Shown: in pieces, positions 26,611 through 35,501 of the stretch | Numbering within the stretch: position 1 is the first letter of the stretch | How the letters are laid out: the number at the start of each line of letters is the position of its first letter | NCBI RefSeq assembly: GCF_003992595.1 | Contig: NZ_RZNA01000003.1 | Coordinates: forward strand, 186,001 to 250,000 | Origin: Flagellimonas oceanensis | GTDB taxonomy: Bacteria > Bacteroidota > Bacteroidia > Flavobacteriales > Flavobacteriaceae | Length of the DNA: 64,000 nt | Direction: 5' to 3' | Position numbers and translations under genes: made by a program | The notes under the pieces: model-generated | Databases searched by the model: none | What the model was told of the DNA's origin: nothing | What the model saw: the letters and a program-made list of their open reading frames with translations, nothing else

Positions 26611-27021
26611 CTAGCAAAACTCGTTGTAGGCTTCCATCAAGTTCTCTGCAATAAGTTCTGCAGGTCTACCTTCAATATGGTGTCTTTCGATCATGTGGAC
26701 CAACTCTCCGTCTTTGAACAAAGCCATGCTTGGAGAAGAAGGAGGGAAGGGAACCATGTGGTTTCTTGCTGTTTCCACGGCATCCATATCCACACCTGCA
26801 AAAACGGTCACCAAATTATTTGGGGTTTTACTGTTTTGTAGGCTCAATTTGGCCGCTGGCCTTGCATTTGCCGCCGCACACCCACAGACTGAATTGACCA
26901 CTACCAAAGTGGTTCCGTCCTTTTTTAGGGCATTTTCAACAGCTTCACTTGTATGTAGTTCTTCAAACCCGGCTCCGGCCAAGTCTTCGCGCATAGGTTT
27001 TACCAATTCTTCTGGATACAT
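26611..27021 (-). CDS. Bacilliredoxin (BrxA/BrxB, DUF1094 family)
   Basis: A 136-residue thioredoxin-fold protein with the CGC active site of bacilliredoxins (Cys46-Gly-Cys48 in VVNSVCGCAAANARPA). These proteins remove bacillithiol from S-bacillithiolated proteins through the first cysteine. The N-terminus MYPEELVKPMREDLAGAGFEEL is typical of the family. Its presence implies that this organism makes bacillithiol, which is known in Bacteroidota. It stands alone, with a -7 box at 27044-27051 and its own terminator, and is divergent from the TerB-DnaJ gene. Confidence 0.93.
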   Translation of the reverse strand: MYPEELVKPMREDLAGAGFEELHTSEAVENALKKDGTTLVVVNSVCGCAAANARPAAKLSLQNSKTPNNLVTVFAGVDMDAVETARNHMVPFPPSSPSMALFKDGELVHMIERHHIEGRPAELIAENLMEAYNEFC

Positions 27022-27043
27022 AGACTTCTTTTTAATTATAGTA

Positions 27044-27051
27044 CAAAGATA
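27044..27051 (-). promoter_or_regulatory. -7 box of the bacilliredoxin gene
   Basis: On the minus strand TATCTTTG matches TAnnTTTG and lies 22 bp before the start codon. I see no clear -33 TTG. Confidence 0.5.
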
Positions 27052-27097
27052 CGGTATTGTTAGGATTTTTTCATCACCCTTAACATTGCTTAAAGCT

Positions 27098-27125
27098 TTG
27101 TTTACCTATCAAACCCCTATATTTG
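27098..27125 (+). promoter_or_regulatory. Bacteroidota-type promoter of the TerB-DnaJ gene
   Basis: TTG at 27098-27100 and TATATTTG at 27118-27125 are 17 bp apart, matching the TTG...TAnnTTTG consensus. The start codon is 18 bp downstream. Confidence 0.6.
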
Positions 27126-27143
27126 CCCTTTAATTTTTGAAGT

Positions 27144-27881
27144 ATGATCAAGTGGATAGCCGCTTTTCTCGGTTATTTTTTATTTAGATTTCCCGGAGCG
27201 GTTCTAGGGTTTATCGTAGGGACCTTTTTAGATAATTTTGGAGCTTCTGGTAATCGATCAAGATCGGTATTCGAAAACGTGACCCGGCAATCGGTGTCCC
27301 CGGCTGATTTTGAGTTGAACTTGCTATCCCTTTGCTCCATTATTATCAAGGCGGACGGCCAAGTGAACCAACGGGAACTTGATTATGTGCGACAATACTT
27401 TTTGAGTACCTACGGGAAAGAAAAGGCAAATGCCATATTCCGGACGTTTAACGATGTCATAAAAAAACGCGAAATATCGGCCCAACGCATCTGTAATTTT
27501 ATGGTCCAGCGTACCCGCTACGAGGTGCGTTTACAAATGCTTCATTTTTTGTTTGGCATTGCACAATCCGATGGGCAGGTAAGCAAGGCCGAAATTCAAA
27601 AGTTACGCGAAATCGCAGGATATTTTCGAGTGAATCAACACGATTTTGAAAGTATCATGGCAATGTTCATCAAATCCACGGACAACTCGTACAAGATATT
27701 GGAAATCGAGAAGACCGCTACCGATGAAGAGGTAAAGAAAGCCTACAGGAAAATGGCCAAAAAGTACCATCCCGATCGTGTGGTCACGGAAAATGAAGCC
27801 ATCAGAAATGGTGCCGAGGAAAAATTCAAAGAAGTGCAAAAAGCCTACGAGACCATCCAAAAGGAAAGGGGCATTTCTTAA
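27144..27881 (+). CDS. Membrane-anchored TerB-DnaJ (DjlA-like) co-chaperone
   Basis: A 245-residue protein with an N-terminal membrane helix rich in Phe and Gly (about 3-29) and a TerB-like helical domain (about 55-178, with paired ADGQVNQ and SDGQVSK metal-binding-like loops). The J-domain at 182-245 has its HPD motif at 209-211 (KKYHPDRV). This order is the same as in DjlA, a membrane co-chaperone that recruits DnaK and links to envelope stress. It is monocistronic, divergent from bacilliredoxin and converging on the PepSY gene with a 4-bp overlap. Confidence 0.9.
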   Translation: MIKWIAAFLGYFLFRFPGAVLGFIVGTFLDNFGASGNRSRSVFENVTRQSVSPADFELNLLSLCSIIIKADGQVNQRELDYVRQYFLSTYGKEKANAIFRTFNDVIKKREISAQRICNFMVQRTRYEVRLQMLHFLFGIAQSDGQVSKAEIQKLREIAGYFRVNQHDFESIMAMFIKSTDNSYKILEIEKTATDEEVKKAYRKMAKKYHPDRVVTENEAIRNGAEEKFKEVQKAYETIQKERGIS

Positions 27882-29032
27882 GCCATTGCCAATTTCTTTC
27901 TTCTTTTACTCTTCTTTTTTAGTTTATTGATGTAGATGATGGTTCCGGTAATGGGCAAACTAGTGGCAATTAGGCAGGCCAAGAAATAAATCCATTTGCT
28001 GAACGTACCATAAATGGTTCCCGTATGAATGGCTTTTATGGCAGATGCAATCTTTACATTAAGTGGTTTATCCGCATAGATTTCCTTGCTGATCACTTGT
28101 CCCGATACATGGAGTTGTAACCTGTCCTGCGCCACAGTGGACCAAGAATCATCAGCGATCTTCCTAAAACTGTAAGCTGGATTTTCTTCACTTGGGAGGC
28201 TAATGGACAGGGTGCCGTCATAATCAAGTTCCTTGTTGGCCAGAGCTATGGCTTCCTCCAAGTTGATGGATTTGCCATTGTCCAGACTTTCCAAATCAAC
28301 TTCCGGACCTCCGCCACGGTTACCAAAAACCCTAGTGCCCATGATGGCGCTCAAGCCATCTCGATAACCTTCAAAGGACCAACAAAGTCCGGTAATGCCC
28401 ATGATCAAGATCAAAATACAGGCATAAAAGCCCAAAGTGTTGTGCAAGTCATGGTTGATTCTTTTCCAGTTGGCGTTGGTCTTGACCTTAAACCCAGCTT
28501 TAACGGTTTTCCATTTTACTTTTTTAGGGAACCAAAGTACAATCCCGGAAATGGCCAATATCAAGAAAATGATAGTGGCGATACCCACAATGGGCCTTCC
28601 CCATTTTATATCCATCAATAACCAACGGTGCAATTTGAACATGCTGAACATAAAATCATCGACACTGGTTTTTTGAGGGGCTAAAACATCACCAGTATAT
28701 GGGTTTACTTCATAGGTTGTGCCCCGTCGTTGCTTTGGGTCTTCCTTTATGGAGAATTCGTAGGGAGAGGTTTCATCGGTAGGAACCGTCAAACCCGTCA
28801 AGGTTCCTTTGGATTGGATGTTGGGGTCGTTCACCAAAGTGGCGAGTGATTTTTTTGCTCCGGTCACTTCAACCTTCATATCCTCTTTGAACCAACCTTC
28901 TATTTCCTCTTCAAAAGTCAGAATTGTGCCACTTAGACAGACCAAAAACAAAATGATGCCGCTTACAAGGCCCAACCATAGGTGCACATCGTTGATAAAA
29001 TCCCTAACTCCGTATTTCTTCTTTTTTCCCAT
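27878..29032 (-). CDS. PepSY-associated transmembrane protein
   Basis: A 384-residue inner-membrane protein of the PepSY_TM family. There are four hydrophobic helices (about 17-38, 143-166, 200-222 and 348-372), with two extracytoplasmic PepSY-like segments between them. The motif [34 protein letters not shown] is typical at its start, and [23 protein letters not shown] opens the third helix; His residues here may bind heme. Relatives occur with siderophore uptake systems and act as ferric-siderophore reductases. No TonB receptor is adjacent here, so the iron role is an inference. Confidence 0.88.
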   Translation of the reverse strand: MGKKKKYGVRDFINDVHLWLGLVSGIILFLVCLSGTILTFEEEIEGWFKEDMKVEVTGAKKSLATLVNDPNIQSKGTLTGLTVPTDETSPYEFSIKEDPKQRRGTTYEVNPYTGDVLAPQKTSVDDFMFSMFKLHRWLLMDIKWGRPIVGIATIIFLILAISGIVLWFPKKVKWKTVKAGFKVKTNANWKRINHDLHNTLGFYACILILIMGITGLCWSFEGYRDGLSAIMGTRVFGNRGGGPEVDLESLDNGKSINLEEAIALANKELDYDGTLSISLPSEENPAYSFRKIADDSWSTVAQDRLQLHVSGQVISKEIYADKPLNVKIASAIKAIHTGTIYGTFSKWIYFLACLIATSLPITGTIIYINKLKKKSKRRKKLAMA

Positions 29033-29265
29033 ATCTTCGGATAGCGCTATTATTTAATTGGCAAGTTTACATTGTTTCAAATGGACACATCCCATTGGAC
29101 AGTACTTTTGTTAAATGGTTTAACGGACTACAATATAAACTTCTCTTTTGTGTCATTTTCGCAAATATAATGGCTGAATCATAAATCCGAACCATTATTT
29201 GGATTAATTTTAAATAAAACATTGTTGTGTTGGTTTTCGGGTAGGCACGAATGGTTTTTATTGGT

Positions 29266-29273
29266 TAAATTTG
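29266..29273 (+). promoter_or_regulatory. -7 box ahead of the HupE/UreJ-like gene
   Basis: TAAATTTG fits TAnnTTTG and lies 13 bp before the ATG at 29287. No -33 TTG is at the right spacing. Confidence 0.45.
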
Positions 29274-29286
29274 AAAGCAAAAGCAT

Positions 29287-29871
29287 ATGCAGGAATTTCT
29301 GTTCTACATTAGACTCGGGCTTGACCATGTATTGGACTTTGGGGCCTACGATCATATTTTGTTCCTATCGGCTTTGGCGGTGCCCTTTACCTTCAAGTAT
29401 TGGAAGCGTGTATTGATCTTGGCCACCATATTTACCATTGCGCACTGTACTTCCTTGGCCTTATCGGTTTACGAGGTTGCCACAGTGGATGTTGGATTGA
29501 TCGAGTTTTTGATTCCCGTGACCATTTTGCTCACGGCCCTGTTTAATTTTGCCTATGTGTACAAGGAGGCACTGGATGTTGGACTTTTTCTTCACATTTT
29601 GGCCACTGCGTTCTTTGGATTGATCCATGGTTTTGGCTTTTCCAATTATTTTAAAATGTTGATGGCCGAAGAGGAGGACAAAATCACTCCTTTGTTGGGC
29701 TTTGCAACGGGAATAGAGTTGTCTCAGGTAACCGTTATCTTGGTGGTTTTGACCATTGCTTATGTGGTTTTGAACCTATTGAAGGTAAAACGTTCCATTT
29801 TTATTGCGGTCGCTTCTATTTTGATCATTGCCATTACAATACCCTTGCTTATTGCTACGTTCCCAATGTAG
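29287..29871 (+). CDS. HupE/UreJ-family membrane protein
   Basis: A 194-residue protein with six hydrophobic helices. The family pattern is visible in FYIRLGLDHVLDFGAYDHILFLSAL (conserved His and Asp in the first helix) and HILATAFFGLIHGFGFSNYF (conserved His residues). HupE/UreJ proteins are thought to take up Ni2+ or related metals, but no hydrogenase or urease gene is nearby. In Bacteroidota many such stand-alone copies have no proven substrate. It is divergent from the PepSY gene across 254 bp that carry both promoter regions. Confidence 0.85.
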   Translation: MQEFLFYIRLGLDHVLDFGAYDHILFLSALAVPFTFKYWKRVLILATIFTIAHCTSLALSVYEVATVDVGLIEFLIPVTILLTALFNFAYVYKEALDVGLFLHILATAFFGLIHGFGFSNYFKMLMAEEEDKITPLLGFATGIELSQVTVILVVLTIAYVVLNLLKVKRSIFIAVASILIIAITIPLLIATFPM

Positions 29872-29956
29872 GACCTTCGTTAAAATTTATCGAATAAGGT
29901 TGTAAGGGTCTCTCAAAGCAGGTATATTTATTTAATTATCAGCGTTTTTTGCATTT

Positions 29957-30394
29957 ATGAAGGCGAGCAAACAGGAAAAGTATGATAAAGCTTACTTACG
30001 GATGGCCCAGGAATGGGGCAAACTTTCGTATTGTAAACGAAGACAGGTAGGGGCTATCATTGTAAAGGATAGAATGATCATTTCCGATGGGTACAACGGA
30101 ACCCCAACGGGATTTGAGAACTTTTGTGAGGATGATGAAGGATATACCAAATGGTATGTGCTCCATGCCGAAGCCAACGCTATCCTTAAGGTTGCTTCCT
30201 CCACCCAATCCTGTGTGGGCGCCACTTTGTACATTACGCTATCGCCATGTAGGGAGTGCAGTAAGCTTGTGCACCAAGCTGGCATAAAACGTGTGGTATA
30301 TCAGAGTGCATACAAAGACGACTCTGGAATAAAGTTTTTGGAACGGGCAGGCGTTGAAATCGTACACATGCCAGTTTTGGAAGAAATGGTTTAA
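29957..30394 (+). CDS. Deoxycytidylate (dCMP) deaminase
   Basis: A 145-residue zinc deaminase. Zinc and catalytic residues are His70 and Glu72 in LHAEANAIL, with Cys98 and Cys101 in SPCRECSKL. The GYNGTPTGFENFCED segment is typical of ComEB-type dCMP deaminases, which make dUMP for thymidylate synthesis. It is 15 bp upstream of the S41 peptidase gene on the same strand, a pairing that recurs in Flavobacteria. Confidence 0.93.
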   Translation: MKASKQEKYDKAYLRMAQEWGKLSYCKRRQVGAIIVKDRMIISDGYNGTPTGFENFCEDDEGYTKWYVLHAEANAILKVASSTQSCVGATLYITLSPCRECSKLVHQAGIKRVVYQSAYKDDSGIKFLERAGVEIVHMPVLEEMV

Positions 30395-30409
30395 AACCAT
30401 AATTGCTAT

Positions 30410-32038
30410 ATGAAAAAAATCAAAGGATATATTTGGCCTACCTTACTTGCTCTTGCGGTGGCCATCGGCATATTTATAGGAGGGAAACTGCATTTTAACG
30501 ATTCCCCGGAAAAACTCTTCTCCACCAATTCAAAAAAGGACAAGCTCAACCGGCTCATCGACTATATCGACTATGAATACGTGGATGATGTGGACACCGA
30601 CAGCATCGTGGATGTTACCGTGAACAATATCTTGGGAAAACTGGATCCACATTCCGTTTATATCCCAAAGGATGAAATGAAGGATGTTGCCGAAAGCATG
30701 AAAGGCGACTTCGCTGGCATCGGCGTAAGCTTTTACATGTACAATGATACCATCACGGTAATAAGAACCATCAAGAACGGCCCTAGTTACATCAGCGGCA
30801 TTAAGCCTGGAGACCGTATTCTAATGGCCGATAATGATACACTTTTTGGCAGAAGAATTGCCAACGATGATGTGGTATCCACCCTAAAAGGTAAAATTGG
30901 CACCAAGGTTAATTTGAAGGTTTATAGAAAGACCGAGAATAAAATTATGGATGTTCCCGTGGTTCGCGACCGTGTTCCTATCCGCAGTGTGGATGCTTAT
31001 TACATGCTTACCAAGGATATGGGATACATCAAGATCAATCGCTTTGCGGAATCCACTTTTGATGAGTTTAAGGACGCCTTGAGAAAGTTGAAGTTAAGAG
31101 GTGCAGAAAAATTGACATTGGACCTCAGGGACAATCCAGGAGGCTATTTGGGCATTGCCGAGAAATTGGCCGATGAGTTTTTGGGAGATGATAAACTGAT
31201 CCTCTTTACCAAGAACAAAAAGGGACGAATCAAAAAAGCGTTTGCTACAAAAAAAGGCGATTTTGAGGATAAACCAGTCTATGTTCTGATCAACGAACGT
31301 TCCGCCTCCGCCAGTGAAATTATTGCTGGAGCTTTGCAGGATAACGATATAGGAACCATTGTTGGGCGCCGTTCCTTCGGAAAAGGATTGGTGCAACGTG
31401 AGATGGATTTGGGGGACGGTTCCGCTGTTAGGTTGACCGTATCCAGATACTACACCCCAACGGGGCGATCCATTCAAAGATCGTACAAGGATGGCAACCA
31501 TGACTACTACAAAAGGTTCATGGAGCGCTATGCCAGTGGAGAGCTTACCTCAGCGGACAGCATTAAAGTAGCGGACTCTTTGAAGTTTGTTACCCCAAAA
31601 GGTAAAGTCGTCTATGGCGGTGGAGGCATTATCCCCGATGTTTTTGTGCCAATTGGGAGCAACCAAGAAGAGGCCATAGAAAGTATGGACGACACCTATC
31701 AATTCTTTGCTCGCTTTGTTTTTGAGCACTTGGAAGACGATAGAACCATGTACGATGGGTACACTCAAAACGAATTTTTGGATGAGTTCCATGTGGACGA
31801 TATCCTTTTTGACAAGTTTATCCAGTTTGTATTGGACCGCAAGGTAAAATTGGATTTCTACGCTTATGAGGATAAGATAAAAGCTTATCTAAAGGCCAAT
31901 ATTGCGGAACAATTGTATTCGCCAAACCTATCTGCACAGATCAAGGGTGATTATGATGCCATGCTGAAAAGGGTTAAAGCCTTGGATCAAGCCGAGATAG
32001 ACCAATCCCAGTTGGGAGCGGTTGAGATAAAGCCTTGA
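30410..32038 (+). CDS. S41-family C-terminal processing peptidase
   Basis: A 542-residue protease with an N-terminal membrane anchor or signal (about 8-25). A CTP N-domain (KLDPHSVYIP) leads to a PDZ domain at about 103-175 (GDFAGIGVSFYM, SGIKPGDRILMADNDT). The catalytic Ser/Lys dyad is in ERSASASEIIAGAL (Ser300) and GRRSFGKGLVQ (Lys325). Such CTPs trim periplasmic proteins at their C-termini. The 210-residue C-terminal extension after the catalytic core is normal for the Bacteroidota version. It probably shares a transcript with the dCMP deaminase and converges with the small membrane gene 1 bp away. Confidence 0.94.
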   Translation: MKKIKGYIWPTLLALAVAIGIFIGGKLHFNDSPEKLFSTNSKKDKLNRLIDYIDYEYVDDVDTDSIVDVTVNNILGKLDPHSVYIPKDEMKDVAESMKGDFAGIGVSFYMYNDTITVIRTIKNGPSYISGIKPGDRILMADNDTLFGRRIANDDVVSTLKGKIGTKVNLKVYRKTENKIMDVPVVRDRVPIRSVDAYYMLTKDMGYIKINRFAESTFDEFKDALRKLKLRGAEKLTLDLRDNPGGYLGIAEKLADEFLGDDKLILFTKNKKGRIKKAFATKKGDFEDKPVYVLINERSASASEIIAGALQDNDIGTIVGRRSFGKGLVQREMDLGDGSAVRLTVSRYYTPTGRSIQRSYKDGNHDYYKRFMERYASGELTSADSIKVADSLKFVTPKGKVVYGGGGIIPDVFVPIGSNQEEAIESMDDTYQFFARFVFEHLEDDRTMYDGYTQNEFLDEFHVDDILFDKFIQFVLDRKVKLDFYAYEDKIKAYLKANIAEQLYSPNLSAQIKGDYDAMLKRVKALDQAEIDQSQLGAVEIKP

Positions 32039-32039
32039 T

Positions 32040-32240
32040 TTACTTCTTCAGCTTTTTATCAATCTTTTTGGAGGTCATAAAGATCAACATGAGGACTATG
32101 GCACACAAAGAAGCCACTATTCCAATCAATGCAACGGTGCTATCGCCCTGAAGCGGGTTTTCAAAATCGACCAGGGTCACATTGTAGGCTATCAGTGCCA
32201 ATGCGAGTATAATTAAAACTATGGCAAAAGTCTTGTTCAT
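32040..32240 (-). CDS. Small two-helix membrane protein
   Basis: A 66-residue protein made of two hydrophobic helices (about 5-22 and 35-56) and a Lys-rich tail (KKIDKKLKK), so it is predicted to be inserted with positive ends in the cytosol. I do not recognise a family; it resembles many short unnamed flavobacterial membrane proteins. It begins 9 bp after the MarC stop and is probably co-transcribed with it. Its own ATG is at 32240. Confidence 0.65.
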   Translation of the reverse strand: MNKTFAIVLIILALALIAYNVTLVDFENPLQGDSTVALIGIVASLCAIVLMLIFMTSKKIDKKLKK

Positions 32241-32249
32241 ATCAATGTT

Positions 32250-32834
32250 TTAAGCAGCGTGCGAAAGCAACTCATTCACATTGGTGGCAAAAAGCTTGAC
32301 AGCGATGGCCATCAAGATCACACCAAACACCTTTCGTATGATATTGAGTCCGTTTTTACCCAAAATACGTTCAATTCGGGCACTGGACTTAAGCACGATG
32401 TACACAAAGATAACGTTTATAATTATGGCCACGATAATGTTCTCCACATGATATTCGGCTCTAAGGGATAAGATGGATGTCAAGGTTCCCGCACCCGCGA
32501 TCAAAGGAAACGCTATGGGCACAATGGAAGCAGTTTCTGGTTCATCATCCTTATATAGGGATATCCCCAAGATCATTTCTATGGCCAAAAAGAATATGAT
32601 AAAGGCACCGGCAACAGCAAACGAATTCACATCGATTCCAATTAAAGAAAGAATGCTTTCCCCCACAAAGAGGAATGCGATCATGATCGAAGTGGCCACA
32701 ATGGAGGCCTTCTCGGATTGTACATGTCCAACCTTGTTGCGAAGCGATAGAATAATCGGGATACTCCCCAAAATATCGATTACGGCAAACAATACCATTC
32801 CAGCGGTCGCTATTTCTTTAAAGTTAAAATTCAT
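32250..32834 (-). CDS. MarC-family membrane protein
   Basis: A 194-residue protein with six hydrophobic helices. The MarC signature is present: VLFAVIDILGSIPIIL near the start and TASIVPIAFPLIAGAGTLTSIL in the middle, a conserved glycine-rich repeat. The family was once linked to multiple antibiotic resistance, but its transport function is not proven. I start at ATG 32834; an upstream in-frame codon at 32858 would include the -7 box itself. It is divergent from the DUF3109 gene. Confidence 0.88.
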   Translation of the reverse strand: MNFNFKEIATAGMVLFAVIDILGSIPIILSLRNKVGHVQSEKASIVATSIMIAFLFVGESILSLIGIDVNSFAVAGAFIIFFLAIEMILGISLYKDDEPETASIVPIAFPLIAGAGTLTSILSLRAEYHVENIIVAIIINVIFVYIVLKSSARIERILGKNGLNIIRKVFGVILMAIAVKLFATNVNELLSHAA

Positions 32835-32855
32835 ACCCTCATTTTTTTCGGACGG

Positions 32856-32863
32856 CAAATTTA
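32856..32863 (-). promoter_or_regulatory. -7 box of the marC-type gene
   Basis: The minus strand reads TAAATTTG, a full match to TAnnTTTG, 21 bp upstream of the ATG at 32834. Confidence 0.55.
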
Positions 32864-32927
32864 CGTCGAAAAAATACTTTTGGACTACATAAAATGTTTA
32901 GAAATCATCAAATTTTTTGTTTTGGAT

Positions 32928-32935
32928 TACCTTTG
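32928..32935 (+). promoter_or_regulatory. -7 box of the DUF3109 gene
   Basis: TACCTTTG matches TAnnTTTG and lies 21 bp before the ATG at 32957. It is back to back with the marC-type promoter, 64 bp apart. Confidence 0.55.
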
Positions 32936-32956
32936 CCGAAAAATTTAGGATAAACT

Positions 32957-33529
32957 ATGTTCCAGATAGGAAAAACCATTGTGTCCGAAGAGATATTGCA
33001 GAACGATTTTGTGTGCAACCTGAATGCTTGCAAAGGAGCATGTTGCGTGGGAGGGGAGTACGGAGCTCCATTGGAGGATTCCGAAACGGACAAGCTCGTG
33101 AACATTTATCAAGATGTAAAGCCTTTTCTACGTCCTGAAGGCATTGCCGCTATAGAGGAACACGGGACTTTTGTGAAAGGCGAGGACGGCGAATGGGAGA
33201 CCCCTTTGGTAAACAACAACGAGTGCGCCTATGTGATTTTTTCCGATGATGGCATAGCCAAGTGCGGGCTTGAAGCTGCCCACGAAGCTGGTGCCACTAA
33301 ATGGAAAAAGCCGATTTCTTGCTACCTCTATCCAGTTCGGACACGGGAATACACCGAATTTACCGCGGTAAACTATCATAAATGGGAGATATGTGATCCT
33401 GCCTGTGCCCTGGGAGAAGAGCTAAAAGTCCCGATTTATAAGTTTGTGAAGGACGCCCTCATCCAAAAATTTGGGGAAGACTGGTATAGGGAATTGGAAG
33501 AAGTAGCTGCGGAAAACACTAAATCGTAG
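32957..33529 (+). CDS. DUF3109 cysteine-rich protein
   Basis: A 190-residue soluble protein of the DUF3109 family. Nine cysteines (20, 25, 29, 30, 90, 103, 122, 146, 150) include the C-x4-C-x3-CC block FVCNLNACKGACC, which resembles the YkgJ-type Fe-S or zinc cluster motifs (CxxxxCxxxCC). The PISCYLYPVR and ICDPAC segments complete a likely metal or Fe-S centre. The reaction is unknown. Its last 11 bp overlap the 3' end of the convergent histidine kinase gene. Confidence 0.88.
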   Translation: MFQIGKTIVSEEILQNDFVCNLNACKGACCVGGEYGAPLEDSETDKLVNIYQDVKPFLRPEGIAAIEEHGTFVKGEDGEWETPLVNNNECAYVIFSDDGIAKCGLEAAHEAGATKWKKPISCYLYPVRTREYTEFTAVNYHKWEICDPACALGEELKVPIYKFVKDALIQKFGEDWYRELEEVAAENTKS

Positions 33530-35486
33530 GAATGTCCAAGACCACTTTGGTGCCGTTCGGGTCTCCATTTTCATCGAACAGGTCCAAAATATCCACATCG
33601 AATTTGTTCTGGTAATCCTTTGCAAAATTGGCCAAGCGCTCCTTGGTAATGCGGATTCCCAATGATTTTTTCTTCAATACACGGTTTTCCTTGTTTACCT
33701 CGGCCATTGTTCTGCCGACACCATTGTCCACGATTTCAATGGTAACATGCCCTTTATCCTTGTGCTTTACGTTTATCTGAATCTTCTTTTCGCCATCCTT
33801 TGGTGATAGTCCATGCCACAGGGAGTTTTCCAAAAAGGGCTGAAGGGTCAAAGATGGGATTTTGATGTTGTCGATGTTGATGCCTTCCTCAACCTCGATC
33901 TTGAAATCTATCTCGTTGGAAAACCGTATGTTCTCGATGTTCATATAAAGTTCCATGGTCCCGAGTTCTTCGGATAAAGGGATTTCCTTTTGGGAGGATG
34001 CCTCTAAAATCTTTCGTACCAGTTTGGAGAACTTGTTGAGGTAGTGCACCGCATTTTTCTGCTCGTTGTTGATAATGTAAAGCTTGATGGAATTCAAGGA
34101 ATTGAACAGGAAATGGGGGTTCATTTGACTGCGCAACATCTGTTGTTCCAATGTGAGTACCCTTTTCTCATTTTTGCTCTGGTATTGCCGGTAAAGGATG
34201 TACAGAATGGAAGATATCAAGCCCACGATCAATGCACTTACCAATAGGGTGGTTTGGTTCTTCTTCAGCCTTAAGCGTACGATTTCATTTTCTTTGGCCA
34301 ATACGGCGATCTGGTTGTTTTTTTTATCGTTTTCGTACTTGACGATAATATCGTTCATATACCGCAAGTTGGTGGCACTGGAGATTTCCTTGTCGTACTG
34401 ATCCGCCTTTTTGTAATACTCATAGGCCTGTTTGAAATCACCTTTGGCATTCTCCAGATCTGACATTTTCTCGTAGGCATACAAAATATTGCTGGGCATG
34501 TTTCTGTTTTGAGCCATTTGCAGACCTTCCTGTATAAATCCTTTTGCTTTTTCGTAATTGCCCAATTTGGTATGTGCCCAACCCGTATTGATATAAATCA
34601 CCGACGACATGGAAAGATCCCCTATTCTTTTCGATTCGTCGTGGAGGGGCTCTAAGAGTACCAGGGCAAGGTATGGCATATCTTGCTTGAGATAGATCTG
34701 TGCAAGACTGTTTTTACAGATCAACCTCCCAATGTCCGAGTCGATTTCCTCGTTGTAGGCCAAGGATTTTCGATAGTTCTCCAGAGCAGCCTCCAAATCC
34801 CCCTTCTCTTCGAGACAATGCCCAATATTTTGGTGGTTGATGGCCAATCCCAGTTTGTTTCCAAGTTCCTCTTCCAGCTTAAGGGCCCTTCGGAACTGCA
34901 ATATGGCCAAATCATACTGTTCCAGGGTTTGATAAAGGTTTCCAATCCCGTTTAAGGCAACATTGATGCTCCTCTTAATGTGGTGGGACGGGGCTTCTAT
35001 CTGTTCGGAAAGTTCCAGTGCTCTTTGGTGGTAGTCTATAGCGGTCTTGATGGCATCCGTACGCCGGTAGACCACGCCCAACATATTAAGGCTAAGAATC
35101 CTGAAGCCGGTATTGTTGGCTTCTTCAGAGATTGCGAGGGCCTTTTCGTGGAGGGCCACGGCTTTTTCGTATTGGGAAATGTTCCTGTATTTCATTCCCA
35201 ATAGGTTCAGGGCAAAAGCCTGCCCTTCCAAATAATCGTGTTCCTTGCTCAGATTTTCAAAGTATCGCAAAAGCGTGGTGTCCCTTTTTTCATTGTCAAG
35301 TTCATTGTCAAGAGCTCCATAAGTGCGGGGTTGAAGTTGAACAATGGTTTCCGCCTTTTCCTGAAATTCCTTTGGTACCTCCTGTGCGGTCAATCCACCA
35401 AGGAACGAAAACAGCAAAAGCATCAGCAAAGCGCTTCTTTGTACTCGATGCAGGTTTTCGATGTGATGGAACTTTACGATGGGCAC
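33519..35486 (-). CDS. TPR-containing LytS-type sensor histidine kinase
   Basis: A 655-residue protein with a signal peptide (about 15-35, ending LGGLTAQ), about seven TPR-like helical repeats (75-400), a short coiled coil, one membrane helix (about 414-432) and a His_kinase/HATPase module. The His_kinase motif is QMNPHFLFNSLNSIKLYI, and the ATP lid contains IVDNGVGR and KKSLGIRITKERL. The start is GTG at 35486. The periplasmic TPR region may sense peptides or protein-protein contacts. It forms a two-component pair with the LytTR regulator 15 bp upstream, the regulator being the first gene of the operon. Confidence 0.92.
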   Translation of the reverse strand: MPIVKFHHIENLHRVQRSALLMLLLFSFLGGLTAQEVPKEFQEKAETIVQLQPRTYGALDNELDNEKRDTTLLRYFENLSKEHDYLEGQAFALNLLGMKYRNISQYEKAVALHEKALAISEEANNTGFRILSLNMLGVVYRRTDAIKTAIDYHQRALELSEQIEAPSHHIKRSINVALNGIGNLYQTLEQYDLAILQFRRALKLEEELGNKLGLAINHQNIGHCLEEKGDLEAALENYRKSLAYNEEIDSDIGRLICKNSLAQIYLKQDMPYLALVLLEPLHDESKRIGDLSMSSVIYINTGWAHTKLGNYEKAKGFIQEGLQMAQNRNMPSNILYAYEKMSDLENAKGDFKQAYEYYKKADQYDKEISSATNLRYMNDIIVKYENDKKNNQIAVLAKENEIVRLRLKKNQTTLLVSALIVGLISSILYILYRQYQSKNEKRVLTLEQQMLRSQMNPHFLFNSLNSIKLYIINNEQKNAVHYLNKFSKLVRKILEASSQKEIPLSEELGTMELYMNIENIRFSNEIDFKIEVEEGINIDNIKIPSLTLQPFLENSLWHGLSPKDGEKKIQINVKHKDKGHVTIEIVDNGVGRTMAEVNKENRVLKKKSLGIRITKERLANFAKDYQNKFDVDILDLFDENGDPNGTKVVLDIPTI

Positions 35487-35501
35487 GGGAACATAACGGT
35501 A

